Positions 42,565 to 52,605 of a DNA stretch of 64,000 nucleotides are shown here, piece by piece (the stretch's first letter is position 1; every line of letters begins with the position of its first letter). The position numbers were made by a program, and so were the translations under genes. The DNA comes from Cytobacillus sp. IB215665 (GTDB lineage: Bacteria; Bacillota; Bacilli; Bacillales; SM2101): the NCBI RefSeq assembly GCF_033963835.1, contig NZ_JAXBME010000011.1, forward strand, positions 124,001 to 188,000, read 5' to 3'. The notes under the pieces are model-generated. The model worked only from the letters and a program-made list of their open reading frames with translations. It did no database searches and was not told the origin of the DNA.

Positions 42565-43500
42565 TTATTTTCGAAGTCTTGGATCTACTGCATCACGCAA
42601 ACCGTCTCCAAAAATACTAAACGATAGAATGATCAAAGTAATAATCGTTGCTGGAAAAAATAACAAGTGAGGTTCTAATAGAAGTAATTTTCTTCCATCA
42701 TTAACTAAGGAACCTAAAGACGCATCTGGCAGTGGTACACCTAAGCCAATAAAACTCAGTACAGCTTCAGCAAAAATAGCTGCTGGTATCGTAAAAGACA
42801 TGTTAACCATCATTGGGCCCACCATATTAGGAATAAGATGTACACGTATTAGTTTCATAGGTTTTGATCCTAAAGAACGCGCTGCTAATACGTATTCTCT
42901 ACTTTTTAAGCTCATTACTTGGCCACGGATGAGACGGGCCATCCCCACCCAACCTGTAAGAGCAATTGCGATAATAATTGCTAATATTCCTCGTTCAATG
43001 ACCATCAAAAGTAAAATAGTAAATATGATGTTAGGTATACTTACGATTATTTCTATAAAACGCATCATGATAAAATCAATTCTTCCTCCAAAGTAGCCAG
43101 AAATAGCTCCATAGACAACGCCAAAAATAACATCTAATGTTGCTGCGACAACACCAATGAGTAGAGATATTTTCGCACCTTCCCACGTCCTGGTCCACAT
43201 ATCCCGACCTAATGTGTCTGTGCCAAACCAATAATCATTTTCCATCGTTGGTTCCATTTTAATGCTGTCATAATTTTGGTAGTCTGCCTCATGTTCATTC
43301 ATATATGGACCAGCAAACGCCATAAAAGTAATGACTACTAGGAAAAACAACGAAATCATGGCTGGTTTATGTTTTTTTAAACGACGCCAAACATCTTGAG
43401 AAAAAGACATACTTTTATACTGTTTATCTTGGTCAGCTTTATAGATACTCTTGTCTAAAGGCTGGAATCTCTTATCTTGGATCATAGGATCTGTGTTCAT
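42565..43500 (-). CDS. oppC: Oligopeptide ABC transporter permease OppC
   Basis: A 311-residue inner-membrane permease. A long cytoplasmic N-terminus (about 38 residues) leads into the first helix. The EAA loop reads REYVLAARSLGSKPMKLIRVHLIPN. GTDTLGRDMWTR follows the first helix, as is usual in OppC/DppC. It works with OppB. A 91-bp gap to oppD contains no obvious terminator. Confidence 0.9.
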   Translation of the reverse strand: MNTDPMIQDKRFQPLDKSIYKADQDKQYKSMSFSQDVWRRLKKHKPAMISLFFLVVITFMAFAGPYMNEHEADYQNYDSIKMEPTMENDYWFGTDTLGRDMWTRTWEGAKISLLIGVVAATLDVIFGVVYGAISGYFGGRIDFIMMRFIEIIVSIPNIIFTILLLMVIERGILAIIIAIALTGWVGMARLIRGQVMSLKSREYVLAARSLGSKPMKLIRVHLIPNMVGPMMVNMSFTIPAAIFAEAVLSFIGLGVPLPDASLGSLVNDGRKLLLLEPHLLFFPATIITLIILSFSIFGDGLRDAVDPRLRK

Positions 43501-43505
43501 ACTAT

Positions 43506-44429
43506 TCAGTCCCCCCCTATGACACGAATTCTTGGGTCAACAATTGAATACAATAGGTCCACAATAAATAGACTAATGATGTATAAAATCGCATAAAATA
43601 ACGTCAAACCCATCGTTACTGTATAATCTCGTGTTATAACTGAAGTTACTAACTCCTTACCAATACCTGGAATCGCGAAGATTTCTTCAACGACTAACGA
43701 GCCTGTCATACTGAAAATGATTACAACCGGTAAGCTAGTGATGAGTGGAATCATCGCGTTTCGAATACCATGTCTCATAAGAACAAGAGGCTGAGACAAC
43801 CCTTTTGATTTAGCTGTTTTTATATAGTCTTGTCCTAACACTTCAAGTAACTCCGAACGCATCATCCTTGTGTAATATGCAAAACCGCCTAACGCAATTG
43901 CTAACGAAGGTAGTATCGTATGTTTATATGATTCAAATTGCGCAATAGGTAATAATTCTAGTTTCCCAGCAATTACATATTGGAGTAACACTGCTGCCAC
44001 GAAGCTTGGAATTGCGAATCCAAACACTGCAATACCGACAGCTAAATAATCTATTAATGTATTTCTCCTTATCGCAGCAATAATGCCAAGTAATATTCCA
44101 AATGGGATACTTATCGCAACTGCTTGCAACCCGATTGCCGCAGAAGGTCCAATTTTCTCTGCAATAATTGTCGTTACTTCTCTATTTTTTATTCTATATG
44201 ATACCCCAAAATCAAGTTGTACAACATTTGACAAATATATTGCATACTGTTCTGGTACCGGTTTGTCTAACCCGTACTTGGCTTTCATATTTTCTAGCAC
44301 TGCTGGTGGAATTTTTTCTTCTTCAAAAGGCGTTCCAGGAATTGCTTTCATAAAGAAAAATGATAAAGTACATATTACCCACAAAGTTAAGATCATAAAA
44401 CATAAACGCCGGAGGAAAAACTTTAGCAT
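43506..44429 (-). CDS. oppB: Oligopeptide ABC transporter permease OppB
   Basis: A 307-residue permease. The N-terminal helix starts MLKFFLRRLCFMILTLWVI, then the PGTPFEEEKIPP and YGLDKPVPEQYAIYL motifs typical of OppB, and an EAA loop QDYIKTAKSKGLSQPLVLMRHGIRN. The start is taken at 44429, where AGGAG lies ten bases before the ATG; the longer frame starts before that site. The oppC start follows within 10 bp. Confidence 0.9.
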   Translation of the reverse strand: MLKFFLRRLCFMILTLWVICTLSFFFMKAIPGTPFEEEKIPPAVLENMKAKYGLDKPVPEQYAIYLSNVVQLDFGVSYRIKNREVTTIIAEKIGPSAAIGLQAVAISIPFGILLGIIAAIRRNTLIDYLAVGIAVFGFAIPSFVAAVLLQYVIAGKLELLPIAQFESYKHTILPSLAIALGGFAYYTRMMRSELLEVLGQDYIKTAKSKGLSQPLVLMRHGIRNAMIPLITSLPVVIIFSMTGSLVVEEIFAIPGIGKELVTSVITRDYTVTMGLTLFYAILYIISLFIVDLLYSIVDPRIRVIGGD

Positions 44430-44481
44430 ACTTATCCATCTCCTATCTTGGTGTGACTTAAAAAATAGAGTAGTCAAGTTA

Positions 44482-44516
44482 AATCAAGGTATATGCACAA
44501 AACATATACCTTGATT
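44482..44516 (-). terminator. Hairpin between oppA and oppB
   Basis: Perfect 14-bp arms AATCAAGGTATATG / CATATACCTTGATT with a 7-nt loop. On the minus strand the T-tract is short (TTTAACTTG), so it probably causes partial termination or protects the oppA mRNA end, giving more binding protein than permease. Confidence 0.65.
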
Positions 44517-44586
44517 ATTTAGAAATTTAAATTAGTACATACGTATCAAGTTAAAGCAACAACAATAGAAGTTAAGTTTATATCTT

Positions 44587-46341
44587 TTACTTTTCTGTAA
44601 TCGATGCCCATTTGTATGATGATCTTGGACCAACAGCATGAGTGACAATACCATCTACATATGTTCTTTCTAAACTATAAAACCCATCATGTGATAGAGG
44701 AATATACGCATAATCTGACACAACAATCCTTTCCAGTTCAGCGTATAAATTAAATTTCTCTTCAATATCATTCGTTGCTCTAACATCTTCAAGTACTTGA
44801 TCGTATTCTTCACTTACATATCCATTTTTGTTAAAAGATCCTGTTGAAACAAATAAATCCAAATACGTACTTGGCTCATCATAATCAGCAGTCCATCCTG
44901 CTGCTACTAAATGGTAATCTCTACTATCCATCAATGCTCTTCTTATTTTGGAGTCCGTTTGTTTAATCGTAAATGGCACACCGATTTCTCCCCATTTTTG
45001 TTGCAAATATTGTCCTGTCTTTGCCCAATCATCACTTTGGTAAACGATTAACTCAAATTCAGGTACATCTTCTCCAATTTCAGCTTTTGCTTCTTCAACG
45101 AGTTGTTTGGCTCTTTCAATATCAAATTCAAGCAACTTAGAATTTTCAGTGAATTCTGAGCGGAAATCTACACCCGCTTGTGAACCTGCCATACCTGGAG
45201 GAATAATACCACCTGCAGGAACCTGCGTTCCTCCCCATGCAACTTGACTCATTTCTGCACGATCAAAGCCAATTGCTAATGCTTCACGAAACTTAGCATT
45301 TCTTAAATACTCACCTTGGAGCCCTTCTCCTTCTTGGTTTAATACAAACCACCACGTATTTGCTCTTGTACGCAACGTTGCTTCATCACTATTTGCATAT
45401 TGATCAATATAATCACTAGGGAGAGCTACACCATCTATATCACCTTGCTCATACATTTGCATTCTTGTATTATCATCTGAGATCCATGGCATGTTGATTT
45501 TATCAAGTTGAACCGTATCCTTATCCCAATATTTTTCATTTTTCGCTAAAACAACTACTTCATCGTGAGACCACTCTTCTACTACAAAAGGACCTGCATA
45601 AAGCATGTTGCTTGCTTCAGTCCCATACACATCTACACCGCCAACTTCTTCAAAATACTGTTGTTGAATTGGTGCTAACGATGGAAAAGCAAGTAACTCT
45701 AGAAAAGCTGGGCTTTCTCCATCCACTTTAATTTCTAGTGTTTTATCATCAAGTGCTTTGACACCTACAGCGTCTTTGGCTGTTTGTATAGATGACTCAG
45801 CTTCAGCCTCATTTTCAGGAATTTCCATATAAACCAAATCAGCAGCCCCAGTGATTAATGTAATTTCAAACAAATACCCATACTCTGCTGCATTGCGTGG
45901 ATCCATTACTGTCTTCCAACCGAATTCAAAATCATATGCCGTTACAGGCTCACCATTTGACCAAGAAGCATCTCTTAAATAAAATGTATAGGTATTATCT
46001 TCAAAATCATGACTTTCTGCTAAGCCATATTCAAGTGTAGCGCCATCTTGACCTTTTCTCATTAGCCCCTCTTGAATGTTATTTAAGAGAAGTAAATCTT
46101 GAGTATAGGCAGCATAGACAGGACTTAATGAAGTAGGCTCACTCATAATGGTGTTATAAACTTGTTCACTATTCGTACCTTCAGCTTCCTTATTGTTATT
46201 ATCACTACTATTTTCGTTACTTTTTTGTGATGATGAGTCGGATGTCTGTGAAGCTCCTTCACTATTACAACCAGCAAGACCAAGTACGACTGCCAATACT
46301 ACTGTTAACATGACCATTAACCAACTTGTTCTCTTTTTCAT
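44587..46341 (-). CDS. oppA: Oligopeptide-binding lipoprotein OppA
   Basis: A 584-residue extracellular solute-binding protein (SBP family 5). Residues 1-24 are a lipoprotein signal with lipobox L22-A-G-C25, followed by a Ser/Asn-rich linker. The mature domain starts near EQVYNTIMSEPTSLSPVYA. Family segments include SWSNGEPVTAYDFEFGW and NAKFREALAIGFDR. It captures peptides at the membrane surface for OppBCDF. First gene of the operon; AGGAGGGG precedes the ATG. Confidence 0.92.
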   Translation of the reverse strand: MKKRTSWLMVMLTVVLAVVLGLAGCNSEGASQTSDSSSQKSNENSSDNNNKEAEGTNSEQVYNTIMSEPTSLSPVYAAYTQDLLLLNNIQEGLMRKGQDGATLEYGLAESHDFEDNTYTFYLRDASWSNGEPVTAYDFEFGWKTVMDPRNAAEYGYLFEITLITGAADLVYMEIPENEAEAESSIQTAKDAVGVKALDDKTLEIKVDGESPAFLELLAFPSLAPIQQQYFEEVGGVDVYGTEASNMLYAGPFVVEEWSHDEVVVLAKNEKYWDKDTVQLDKINMPWISDDNTRMQMYEQGDIDGVALPSDYIDQYANSDEATLRTRANTWWFVLNQEGEGLQGEYLRNAKFREALAIGFDRAEMSQVAWGGTQVPAGGIIPPGMAGSQAGVDFRSEFTENSKLLEFDIERAKQLVEEAKAEIGEDVPEFELIVYQSDDWAKTGQYLQQKWGEIGVPFTIKQTDSKIRRALMDSRDYHLVAAGWTADYDEPSTYLDLFVSTGSFNKNGYVSEEYDQVLEDVRATNDIEEKFNLYAELERIVVSDYAYIPLSHDGFYSLERTYVDGIVTHAVGPRSSYKWASITEK

Positions 46342-47086
46342 AATTTCCCCTCCTCTTATTATTGCGTGAGCCTTGAGTCACGGATTTCATTACCGATAAC
46401 CTATATTGCAACCTTCTGTGTGTGTTGCCATTGAAAGATTACAATTGTTCCACGCTCTTACGTATGTATTTTGCAAGATATGTGCCAAGGCAAATGTGTA
46501 TAAACGAACCTGAAGTCAATGTACAAATTGGATATCGTGCTCATATACATATGTGTTATACAAACAGCAATTTATTTGAAGGATAAATAATTGTATTTAG
46601 ATATGGACAGTAATAACAGCTTATTAGTTATGTGTATATGAATCCATACACATTGTAAAAATATTTTAAATATTCAATGACTTTATCATCTATGTTGTAC
46701 ATCTAGATAATTCTGTTCTAGTGTTTTTCATACTAACAAAATAAACGCGATAAAATTACTGTTATTGGTTTTTGTTTAAATCTTGTTAAAATAATGAAAC
46801 AATTATCTATCTGCTTAAATTTAAATGAATAGAAATACAGTTTACGTAAAATGTCTAAAGCAATTTTTCTTCTTTCCATTGTAAAATAAATTATAATTGG
46901 CACTTTTCGAAACCATTGGTATCTTTACGTAAATTAGACAGCATAAATTTGCTACGTGTGCTAATCAAATGTTATATCGTATTAGTTTTGTATGACATTC
47001 ATTAATATGACCCTACCCACATTTGAAACCGTTATTAAAAACACCTACGTATGTTTTCAATGATAATTTTCGATCTATATAACAAA
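46342..47086. other. Long intergenic region upstream of oppA
   Basis: About 745 bp without a supported gene. It must hold the oppA promoter (right of the gene on the minus strand), but I cannot choose one with confidence. The DNA is AT-rich, with no strong hairpin until the terminator at 47087. Confidence 0.4.
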
Positions 47087-47118
47087 GTAGTCTAAGGAAG
47101 ATGATTTCCCAAGACTAC
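47087..47118 (-). terminator. Terminator of the FtsX-type ABC operon
   Basis: Arms GTAGTCT / AGACTAC with additional GG/CC pairs inside, followed on the minus strand by TTTGTTATAT, just after the permease stop. Confidence 0.65.
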
Positions 47119-47127
47119 CTTCACAAC

Positions 47128-49734
47128 CTATATATTTTCCATTTTTAATGCATCAATAATGTTTTCTTTTTTTACTTTAGCACTGGAATACAGCATTGCT
47201 CCAACTACTATTAAAAATATAGCAATAATAACAAACATCATATCCATCCAAGGTATCGTAAAATCAAGTTTGCTTGTATTCATCATGGCCCGATGAATGG
47301 CATAAATGATTACTATACTAATTGGTAAGCCATATAACAAGGACTTTATCCCGTAAAAGATACTTTCATAATTTATCATTTTGTTAAACTCTTTAGAGGT
47401 CATACCAATTGATTTTAGCATTGCAAACTCTCTTTTGCGTAAAGCAATACTAGTAGAAATCGTATTAAATATATTTGCAACTGATATCACTGTTATGAGT
47501 ATTGTAAATCCATAGGAAAATGCTTTAATTAATAACATCAGCTGTTTGTTTTGCTTTTGTTCTACATGAGAACTATAAATAGAGAAATTGGCATCATTTA
47601 GCTCTTCGATTTCAGTGTATGTTGTCATTGGATCGGAAGATGTTAAGTACAGATCCGTAAAAAAATCTTGAACATAACTACTAGGAAACAGTTGTTCCAC
47701 TAAGCTTTCTGGCATGACGATTTCAAATTCAAGGAAATCTATCGTAATATCTCCCATTGGATATTGGTCAGTGACGGCTGCTATTTGCACAGAATTTATA
47801 AATGTTTCTCCTGCTTGTTTACCTGTTCCAAAAACTTTGTCAATTAAACCTATTTTCATATCAGGTTGTACATAAATAGATTTTTCTTCAATTACTTGTT
47901 GAGTCTTTTCATCTAGGTGTTTAAATGTATCTATCAATATCACTTTAAGCTGATCAGAATTCTTCAACTTTTCGGGATCTACATTAATTGATTTAGCATA
48001 TTCAATAAAGCTATCTTCATCTAGTACATTTAAGTCTACTCTATAGAGGATTTTTCCACCTTCTTTTTTATTTGTTGGACCAATCCATTTTTCTGAATCA
48101 TCAGGTACGATATTATCATCAATCCATGAGTATAGATGCATTGTCTTTACAATACTAGCACTCGTCACATTATCTAGCGTAGATAGAGACTTTAACATTG
48201 TTGTATCTTCATTTATATTTGTTACTTGAATATCATAATTAACGTTCCTTTGTGATAGTTCTATCGATTTTTGTAAATTATCGGTAAAAAAAGAAACCGT
48301 TATAAAAAGGATAATACTCACCACAAAAGAAAAGATCGTTATGTCGTATCTTTTTTTATTTCTTTTTACATTTTTCAAACCGATTTCAGCTTGAATTCCA
48401 AACAAATTCCGAACAATTTTTGATGTCTTAATTTCTTTACCTGTTAGCTTGACATCTTGAGTTTGGCGTATGGCATCAATAGCTGAAACTTTTGAAGCTT
48501 TCCGAGCTGGTAAATAACATGATATGAAGATTGTAATTAGTGAAACACCAATTGCAACCAACATTGACACTGGCGTAACGGTTAGCGTTAATAGTTTCTC
48601 ACCTATATTTAAAGATTGTTGTATATATGTGTTAATAATTGAGAGCGTAATAATTACACCTATTACCCCTGTAATCATACCTATCGGAATGCTAATGAAG
48701 CCGACAATTGCTGCCTCGAACAAAACAGAATTACGTTTTTGAATCTTTGTTGCACCAACACTGCTTAACATTCCTAAATATCGAGCACGTTCAGCAATAC
48801 TTATCGTAAAGGCATTATAAATTAAGGCTACCGAGCCAACTACAATAACCGTTATAATAATGATTTCTGAAGCAAAGATTGTCATTCTTAAGTTTCCTTT
48901 GCCTGTCACTCCATAATAATTCAACAAGTGAGTATTGTATTGGATCTTATCAGCTTTGATATTATTTTTTATAGCTAAAGAACTTGAGGTATCATATAAA
49001 GATTGACTGACTTTATTTAGAACGATATATGCATCAACTTCTTTGTTTGTTATAAGTGATTTCTCATCTAAATAGCTTATAATCATATATCCAGGTGTAG
49101 ATAATGTTGTATCCCACGACGGACTTTCAATCTCCCCAACAATTGTATAAGTTTTTAATTGTGTATTTTTTAATGTTTCAATGTTAACTCCATCTGTCCT
49201 TTGTAATGGTACCATTTGGTCTAGTGGTTCTTCACCACTCTCATCAATTACAAATCGTTCTCCAACTTCTATTGTAAAATGATCACCAATTTCATATTTT
49301 CCACCACTATTTGTTACGAGATCTTTAGAAATAACGACTTCATTATCTGCTTTCGGAAATCTTCCAGCAAGTAATTGAAACGGAAATTGGTTATATGCCT
49401 GCTCATTGTATTCTTTTACAAATAAATAAGGCTTACTCCTGTTTTGTTCTCCTTCTAAAAGAGCAGCCCCAACATCATTAGCAAGTGACATTGCCTTTAT
49501 ATTTTCATCCTGTTTAATACTTTCAATCTGATCTTTATTAACATCATTGTAGACAACATGCCACTCCCCAGTTTGTTCCATCGCATTTTCTTGCAGGGCA
49601 CTTATAAATGATGTCGTAAGCGTCGCTGCAGCCGTCACCATTGCAACAGAAATAACGATCCCAATAATGGTTACGATCGTACGCTTTTTATTTTTCTTCA
49701 AATGCCTGAGGGTTAGTTTGTTAATAATATTCAT
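47128..49734 (-). CDS. FtsX-type ABC transporter permease
   Basis: An 868-residue membrane protein. TM1 lies near residues 20-42 (TIVTIIGIVISVAMVTAAATLTTSF). A large extracellular domain (about 45-285) follows, then a first FtsX domain (about 290-415, including ERARYLGMLSSVGATKIQ). A further helix near 465, a second extracellular domain and a second FtsX domain (about 745-868, including KREFAMLKSIGMTSKEF) complete it. This is the full-length two-FtsX layout of Bacillus transporters that remove antimicrobial peptides or lipoproteins. The ATG overlaps the ATPase stop. Confidence 0.82.
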   Translation of the reverse strand: MNIINKLTLRHLKKNKKRTIVTIIGIVISVAMVTAAATLTTSFISALQENAMEQTGEWHVVYNDVNKDQIESIKQDENIKAMSLANDVGAALLEGEQNRSKPYLFVKEYNEQAYNQFPFQLLAGRFPKADNEVVISKDLVTNSGGKYEIGDHFTIEVGERFVIDESGEEPLDQMVPLQRTDGVNIETLKNTQLKTYTIVGEIESPSWDTTLSTPGYMIISYLDEKSLITNKEVDAYIVLNKVSQSLYDTSSSLAIKNNIKADKIQYNTHLLNYYGVTGKGNLRMTIFASEIIIITVIVVGSVALIYNAFTISIAERARYLGMLSSVGATKIQKRNSVLFEAAIVGFISIPIGMITGVIGVIITLSIINTYIQQSLNIGEKLLTLTVTPVSMLVAIGVSLITIFISCYLPARKASKVSAIDAIRQTQDVKLTGKEIKTSKIVRNLFGIQAEIGLKNVKRNKKRYDITIFSFVVSIILFITVSFFTDNLQKSIELSQRNVNYDIQVTNINEDTTMLKSLSTLDNVTSASIVKTMHLYSWIDDNIVPDDSEKWIGPTNKKEGGKILYRVDLNVLDEDSFIEYAKSINVDPEKLKNSDQLKVILIDTFKHLDEKTQQVIEEKSIYVQPDMKIGLIDKVFGTGKQAGETFINSVQIAAVTDQYPMGDITIDFLEFEIVMPESLVEQLFPSSYVQDFFTDLYLTSSDPMTTYTEIEELNDANFSIYSSHVEQKQNKQLMLLIKAFSYGFTILITVISVANIFNTISTSIALRKREFAMLKSIGMTSKEFNKMINYESIFYGIKSLLYGLPISIVIIYAIHRAMMNTSKLDFTIPWMDMMFVIIAIFLIVVGAMLYSSAKVKKENIIDALKMENI

Positions 49735-50414
49735 GGACGAATTACCTCGTTTTTGACAACTCTTCCATCTTCAATAGATATAATTCGATCTGCTTGCAAA
49801 GCAATTTTTTCATCATGTGTAATGACGATCAATGTTTGGTTATATTTTTTATTAAACAATTTTAATAAATTTATTACTTCATTGCTGTTCTTGCTATCCA
49901 AGTTACCTGTCGGCTCATCCGCCAACATAATGCTTGGATTACTAATTAATGCTCTTCCGATCGATATTCGTTGCTGTTGTCCACCTGAAAGTTGATTAGG
50001 TAAATAACCTAAGCGGTTATTTAGTCCTATCGTCGTAACTATCTCATAAAGTAGCTTGTTATCTACTTTATGTCCATCAAGTAATAATGGCAACGTAATA
50101 TTTTCTTCAACGGTTAATATCGGTATTAAATTGTAAAATTGATAAATTAAGCCTATTTGTCTTCGTCGAAAAACAGCTAATTGAGTCTCGTTTAGCTGGT
50201 AAATATCGGTGTTATCGACTAGTACTTTCCCGCTTGAAGGTCTGTCGACACCTCCAAGCATATGGAGCAGTGTTGACTTCCCAGATCCAGACGGTCCAAT
50301 AATTGCAACAAATTCACCTTTATTAATTGAAAAAGAAACATGGTCAAGTGCTTTAACTGCCGTGTCACCTTTACCGTATATTTTAGACAGATTATCTATT
50401 TTTAAAATTTCCAA
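49731..50414 (-). CDS. ABC transporter ATPase (LolD/BceA-like)
   Basis: A 227-residue ATPase. Walker A GPSGSGKSTLL, signature LSGGQQQR, Walker B IMLADEPTGNLDS, switch THD. This is the MacB/LolD/BceA type that pairs with FtsX permeases. The start is taken as the TTG at 50414, eight bases after GGAGG; the longer frame starts inside that site. Transcribed from its own promoter region (50447-50489), separate from the kinase gene. Confidence 0.87.
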   Translation of the reverse strand: MEILKIDNLSKIYGKGDTAVKALDHVSFSINKGEFVAIIGPSGSGKSTLLHMLGGVDRPSSGKVLVDNTDIYQLNETQLAVFRRRQIGLIYQFYNLIPILTVEENITLPLLLDGHKVDNKLLYEIVTTIGLNNRLGYLPNQLSGGQQQRISIGRALISNPSIMLADEPTGNLDSKNSNEVINLLKLFNKKYNQTLIVITHDEKIALQADRIISIEDGRVVKNEVIRP

Positions 50415-50446
50415 TGGTAGAACCTCCAAGAAGTCGACGTACTTTT

Positions 50447-50489
50447 AATATAACTGTCTAAAATGACTATGCAATGACTCTAAAATGAC
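50447..50489 (-). promoter_or_regulatory. Promoter with three 11-bp spaced direct repeats
   Basis: On the minus strand GTCATT occurs three times at exactly 11-bp steps (plus-strand AATGAC at 50462, 50473 and 50484). A -10 TATATT (50447-50452) and a possible -35 TTGCAT (50469-50474), 16 bp apart, overlap the last repeat. One-turn spacing is typical of OmpR/PhoB-type response regulators, so the adjacent regulator at 51513-52196 is the likely activator of the transporter. Confidence 0.7.
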
Positions 50490-50509
50490 AATTTAGTCAC
50501 CTACTGATA

Positions 50510-51523
50510 TTATATAACTTGTTTATAAAACTTAATCAGAAAGCGTGTCCCTTCTCCTACTTTACTCTGAACTTCGATATCACCGTTTTGACTAGTAATT
50601 ATACTGTAAGCTATGGCTAGACCAATACCTATACTATCGGTATTCGCATTTTTTCCTTTATAAAACCGTTTAAAAATATAAGGTATATCTTCCTTTGGAA
50701 TCCCTTTACCATTGTCAGCAATGATAAGTTCAGTAAACAGCGTATTTTCTGAAAAAGAAATGGTGATTGCACCACCGTCAGGAGTGTGTTCCACACAATT
50801 TTTTAATATATTTATAATTGCTTCGGCTGTCCAGTTAAGATCACCAATAAAAGAGGTTGTACCTTCACCATTAATTGATAATTGTTGTTCTTTAATATCC
50901 ACCGGAATCAAAACAGGATCTAATGATTTTTGGATTAGCTTTTTCACGTTTATTCTATCTTTTTTGAATTGAACCGTCCCTGCATCGATTTTAGATATCT
51001 TTAATAATGAGGAAACAAGCCATTCAATACGCTCAATTTGAATACGTAGATTATGAGTGAATTCATTTCTTTTTGCTGTTGGTAGCTCATTATCACTTAA
51101 CAAATCTGTCATTACCATCATTGAGGTGAGTGGGGTTTTAAGCTGGTGGGAAATATCTGAAATTGCATCAGTTAGCTTGCTTTTATCTTGTTGCAATAGA
51201 GATTTATGCTCCGATAGCATCGATGTTACCTTATAAATATTGTTCTTTAGTATACTTAACTCACCTTCTTCATTATCACGGACGTCAAGAGTGTAATCAC
51301 CTGAGCTAATTCGGCGTAAATAATGAGAGAGCGTTTCTATTTCTTGGTATCTCCTGCGTGTAAAAATGAGGTTGCTAGCAACTAACAATACTGAACATAT
51401 GAAAATAAGTACCATTGCACGAATTGATAACAAAGCTGCAAGGGTCGTTGCACAAAGACTAATCAAACACATGATAAATAAAAACAATTGTATCTCTTTA
51501 TGACGTAACAAACTACTCACCAA
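50510..51523 (-). CDS. Sensor histidine kinase, intramembrane-sensing type
   Basis: A 337-residue kinase. Two membrane helices (about 11-30 and 36-54) are joined by a loop of only a few residues, with no extracellular domain. A HAMP-like stretch, the phospho-acceptor H126 (ISDISHQLKTPLTS) and a HATPase domain (NILKNCVEHTP, DNGKGIP, GIGLAIAYSI) follow. Kinases with this layout, such as BceS, get their signal from a partner ABC transporter, here the FtsX-type transporter next door. The gene overlaps the regulator gene. Confidence 0.85.
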   Translation of the reverse strand: MVSSLLRHKEIQLFLFIMCLISLCATTLAALLSIRAMVLIFICSVLLVASNLIFTRRRYQEIETLSHYLRRISSGDYTLDVRDNEEGELSILKNNIYKVTSMLSEHKSLLQQDKSKLTDAISDISHQLKTPLTSMMVMTDLLSDNELPTAKRNEFTHNLRIQIERIEWLVSSLLKISKIDAGTVQFKKDRINVKKLIQKSLDPVLIPVDIKEQQLSINGEGTTSFIGDLNWTAEAIINILKNCVEHTPDGGAITISFSENTLFTELIIADNGKGIPKEDIPYIFKRFYKGKNANTDSIGIGLAIAYSIITSQNGDIEVQSKVGEGTRFLIKFYKQVI

Positions 51524-52196
51524 CCCTATACCCTAACCCACGAATAGTTTTAATAATCGTCGGTTTTTGGGGATGATCCTCTAGCTTTTCACGTAGCCTC
51601 TTAATATAAACGGTTAGAGTGTTATCATTTACAAAATCCCCAGCAACATCCCAAATCTGTTCCAATAGCTGATTTCTTGAAAGAACTTGACCGATATGGT
51701 TAGCGAAGATAAGTAAGAGACGATATTCTAAAGCTGTCAAGGCAATTTCCACCCCATTTTTATACACTTTTCCCTCATTTGTATTAATTTGAACCTTTTC
51801 TATTGTAATGACAGATTTTGTCTGTGTCTGCTTTTCGTATCTTCGTAAAACTGATCTGATCCTTGAAAGAAGCTCACGAATACGAAATGGCTTAGTTATA
51901 TAATCATCTGCCCCCATATCTAGACCCATTACTACATTAACTTCATCATCAACCGCAGTTAAAAAGATCACAGGAACATCAGCTTGTTTTTTTACGATAC
52001 GGCATAAATCATACCCGCTGCCATCAGGCAGAGATAAATCAAACAAACATAACGCTAATTCGTCTAATTGATTTGTGACCACCTTTTTCGCACATGCAAC
52101 ATCATGACAAAGAATTGTAGCATAGTTTTCTTCTTGCAAAGAATATTCAAGTCCTGAGGCAATTGTTTTATCATCTTCTACAATCAATATTTTCAT
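51513..52196 (-). CDS. OmpR-family response regulator
   Basis: A 227-residue regulator. The receiver domain has D53 as phospho-acceptor (ALCLFDLSLPDGSG), T81-like TAVDDE and KPF. The C-terminal winged helix contains LTALEYRLLLIFANHIGQVLSRNQLLEQIWD and TVYIKRLREKLED...IRGLGYRVGE. It is the partner of the downstream kinase. Likely target: the direct repeats at 50462-50489 ahead of the transporter genes. Confidence 0.88.
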   Translation of the reverse strand: MKILIVEDDKTIASGLEYSLQEENYATILCHDVACAKKVVTNQLDELALCLFDLSLPDGSGYDLCRIVKKQADVPVIFLTAVDDEVNVVMGLDMGADDYITKPFRIRELLSRIRSVLRRYEKQTQTKSVITIEKVQINTNEGKVYKNGVEIALTALEYRLLLIFANHIGQVLSRNQLLEQIWDVAGDFVNDNTLTVYIKRLREKLEDHPQKPTIIKTIRGLGYRVGE

Positions 52197-52325
52197 CTCA
52201 TATTCATCCCATCTTTGTATTTCTTACACCTAATTAAGTTCTAACCGTGGATTAAATAACCTAAACTTATTTTAGTTTTTAAAGATATACCTTATGTAAA
52301 CGAACTCGCCGTTGTAGTAGATTAT

Positions 52326-52485
52326 GGATTTTAGCGAATTAATTGTTGTTTTCAGAATCAAGTAGTAGAAACGTACACAACTAAGGACCGTAGCATTTTC
52401 TCATTAAAGAACGACGTTAAATGTATTAACCCCCTTTTACTATGCTAATTTGGTGACCATATTAACATAGTTTCCGAAAAAAGCC
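52326..52485. repeat. Dispersed repeat of the GGCTnTTTTCG family, copy E
   Basis: A 160-bp element, the same length as copy A. Left end GGATTTTAGCGAATTAATTG followed by TTGTTTTC; right end ACATAGTTTCCGAAAAAAGCC. It lies upstream of the two-component genes. Confidence 0.55.
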
Positions 52486-52605
52486 GTATATATATCCATC
52501 ACACCAAATTAGCTTACTAAGGATTATTAAACTATAGTTCGCCAAACCAGTAGTTTAAACAAACTACATATCTCTGCTATAACTATGTGCTATTTTTTTA
52601 TACGA

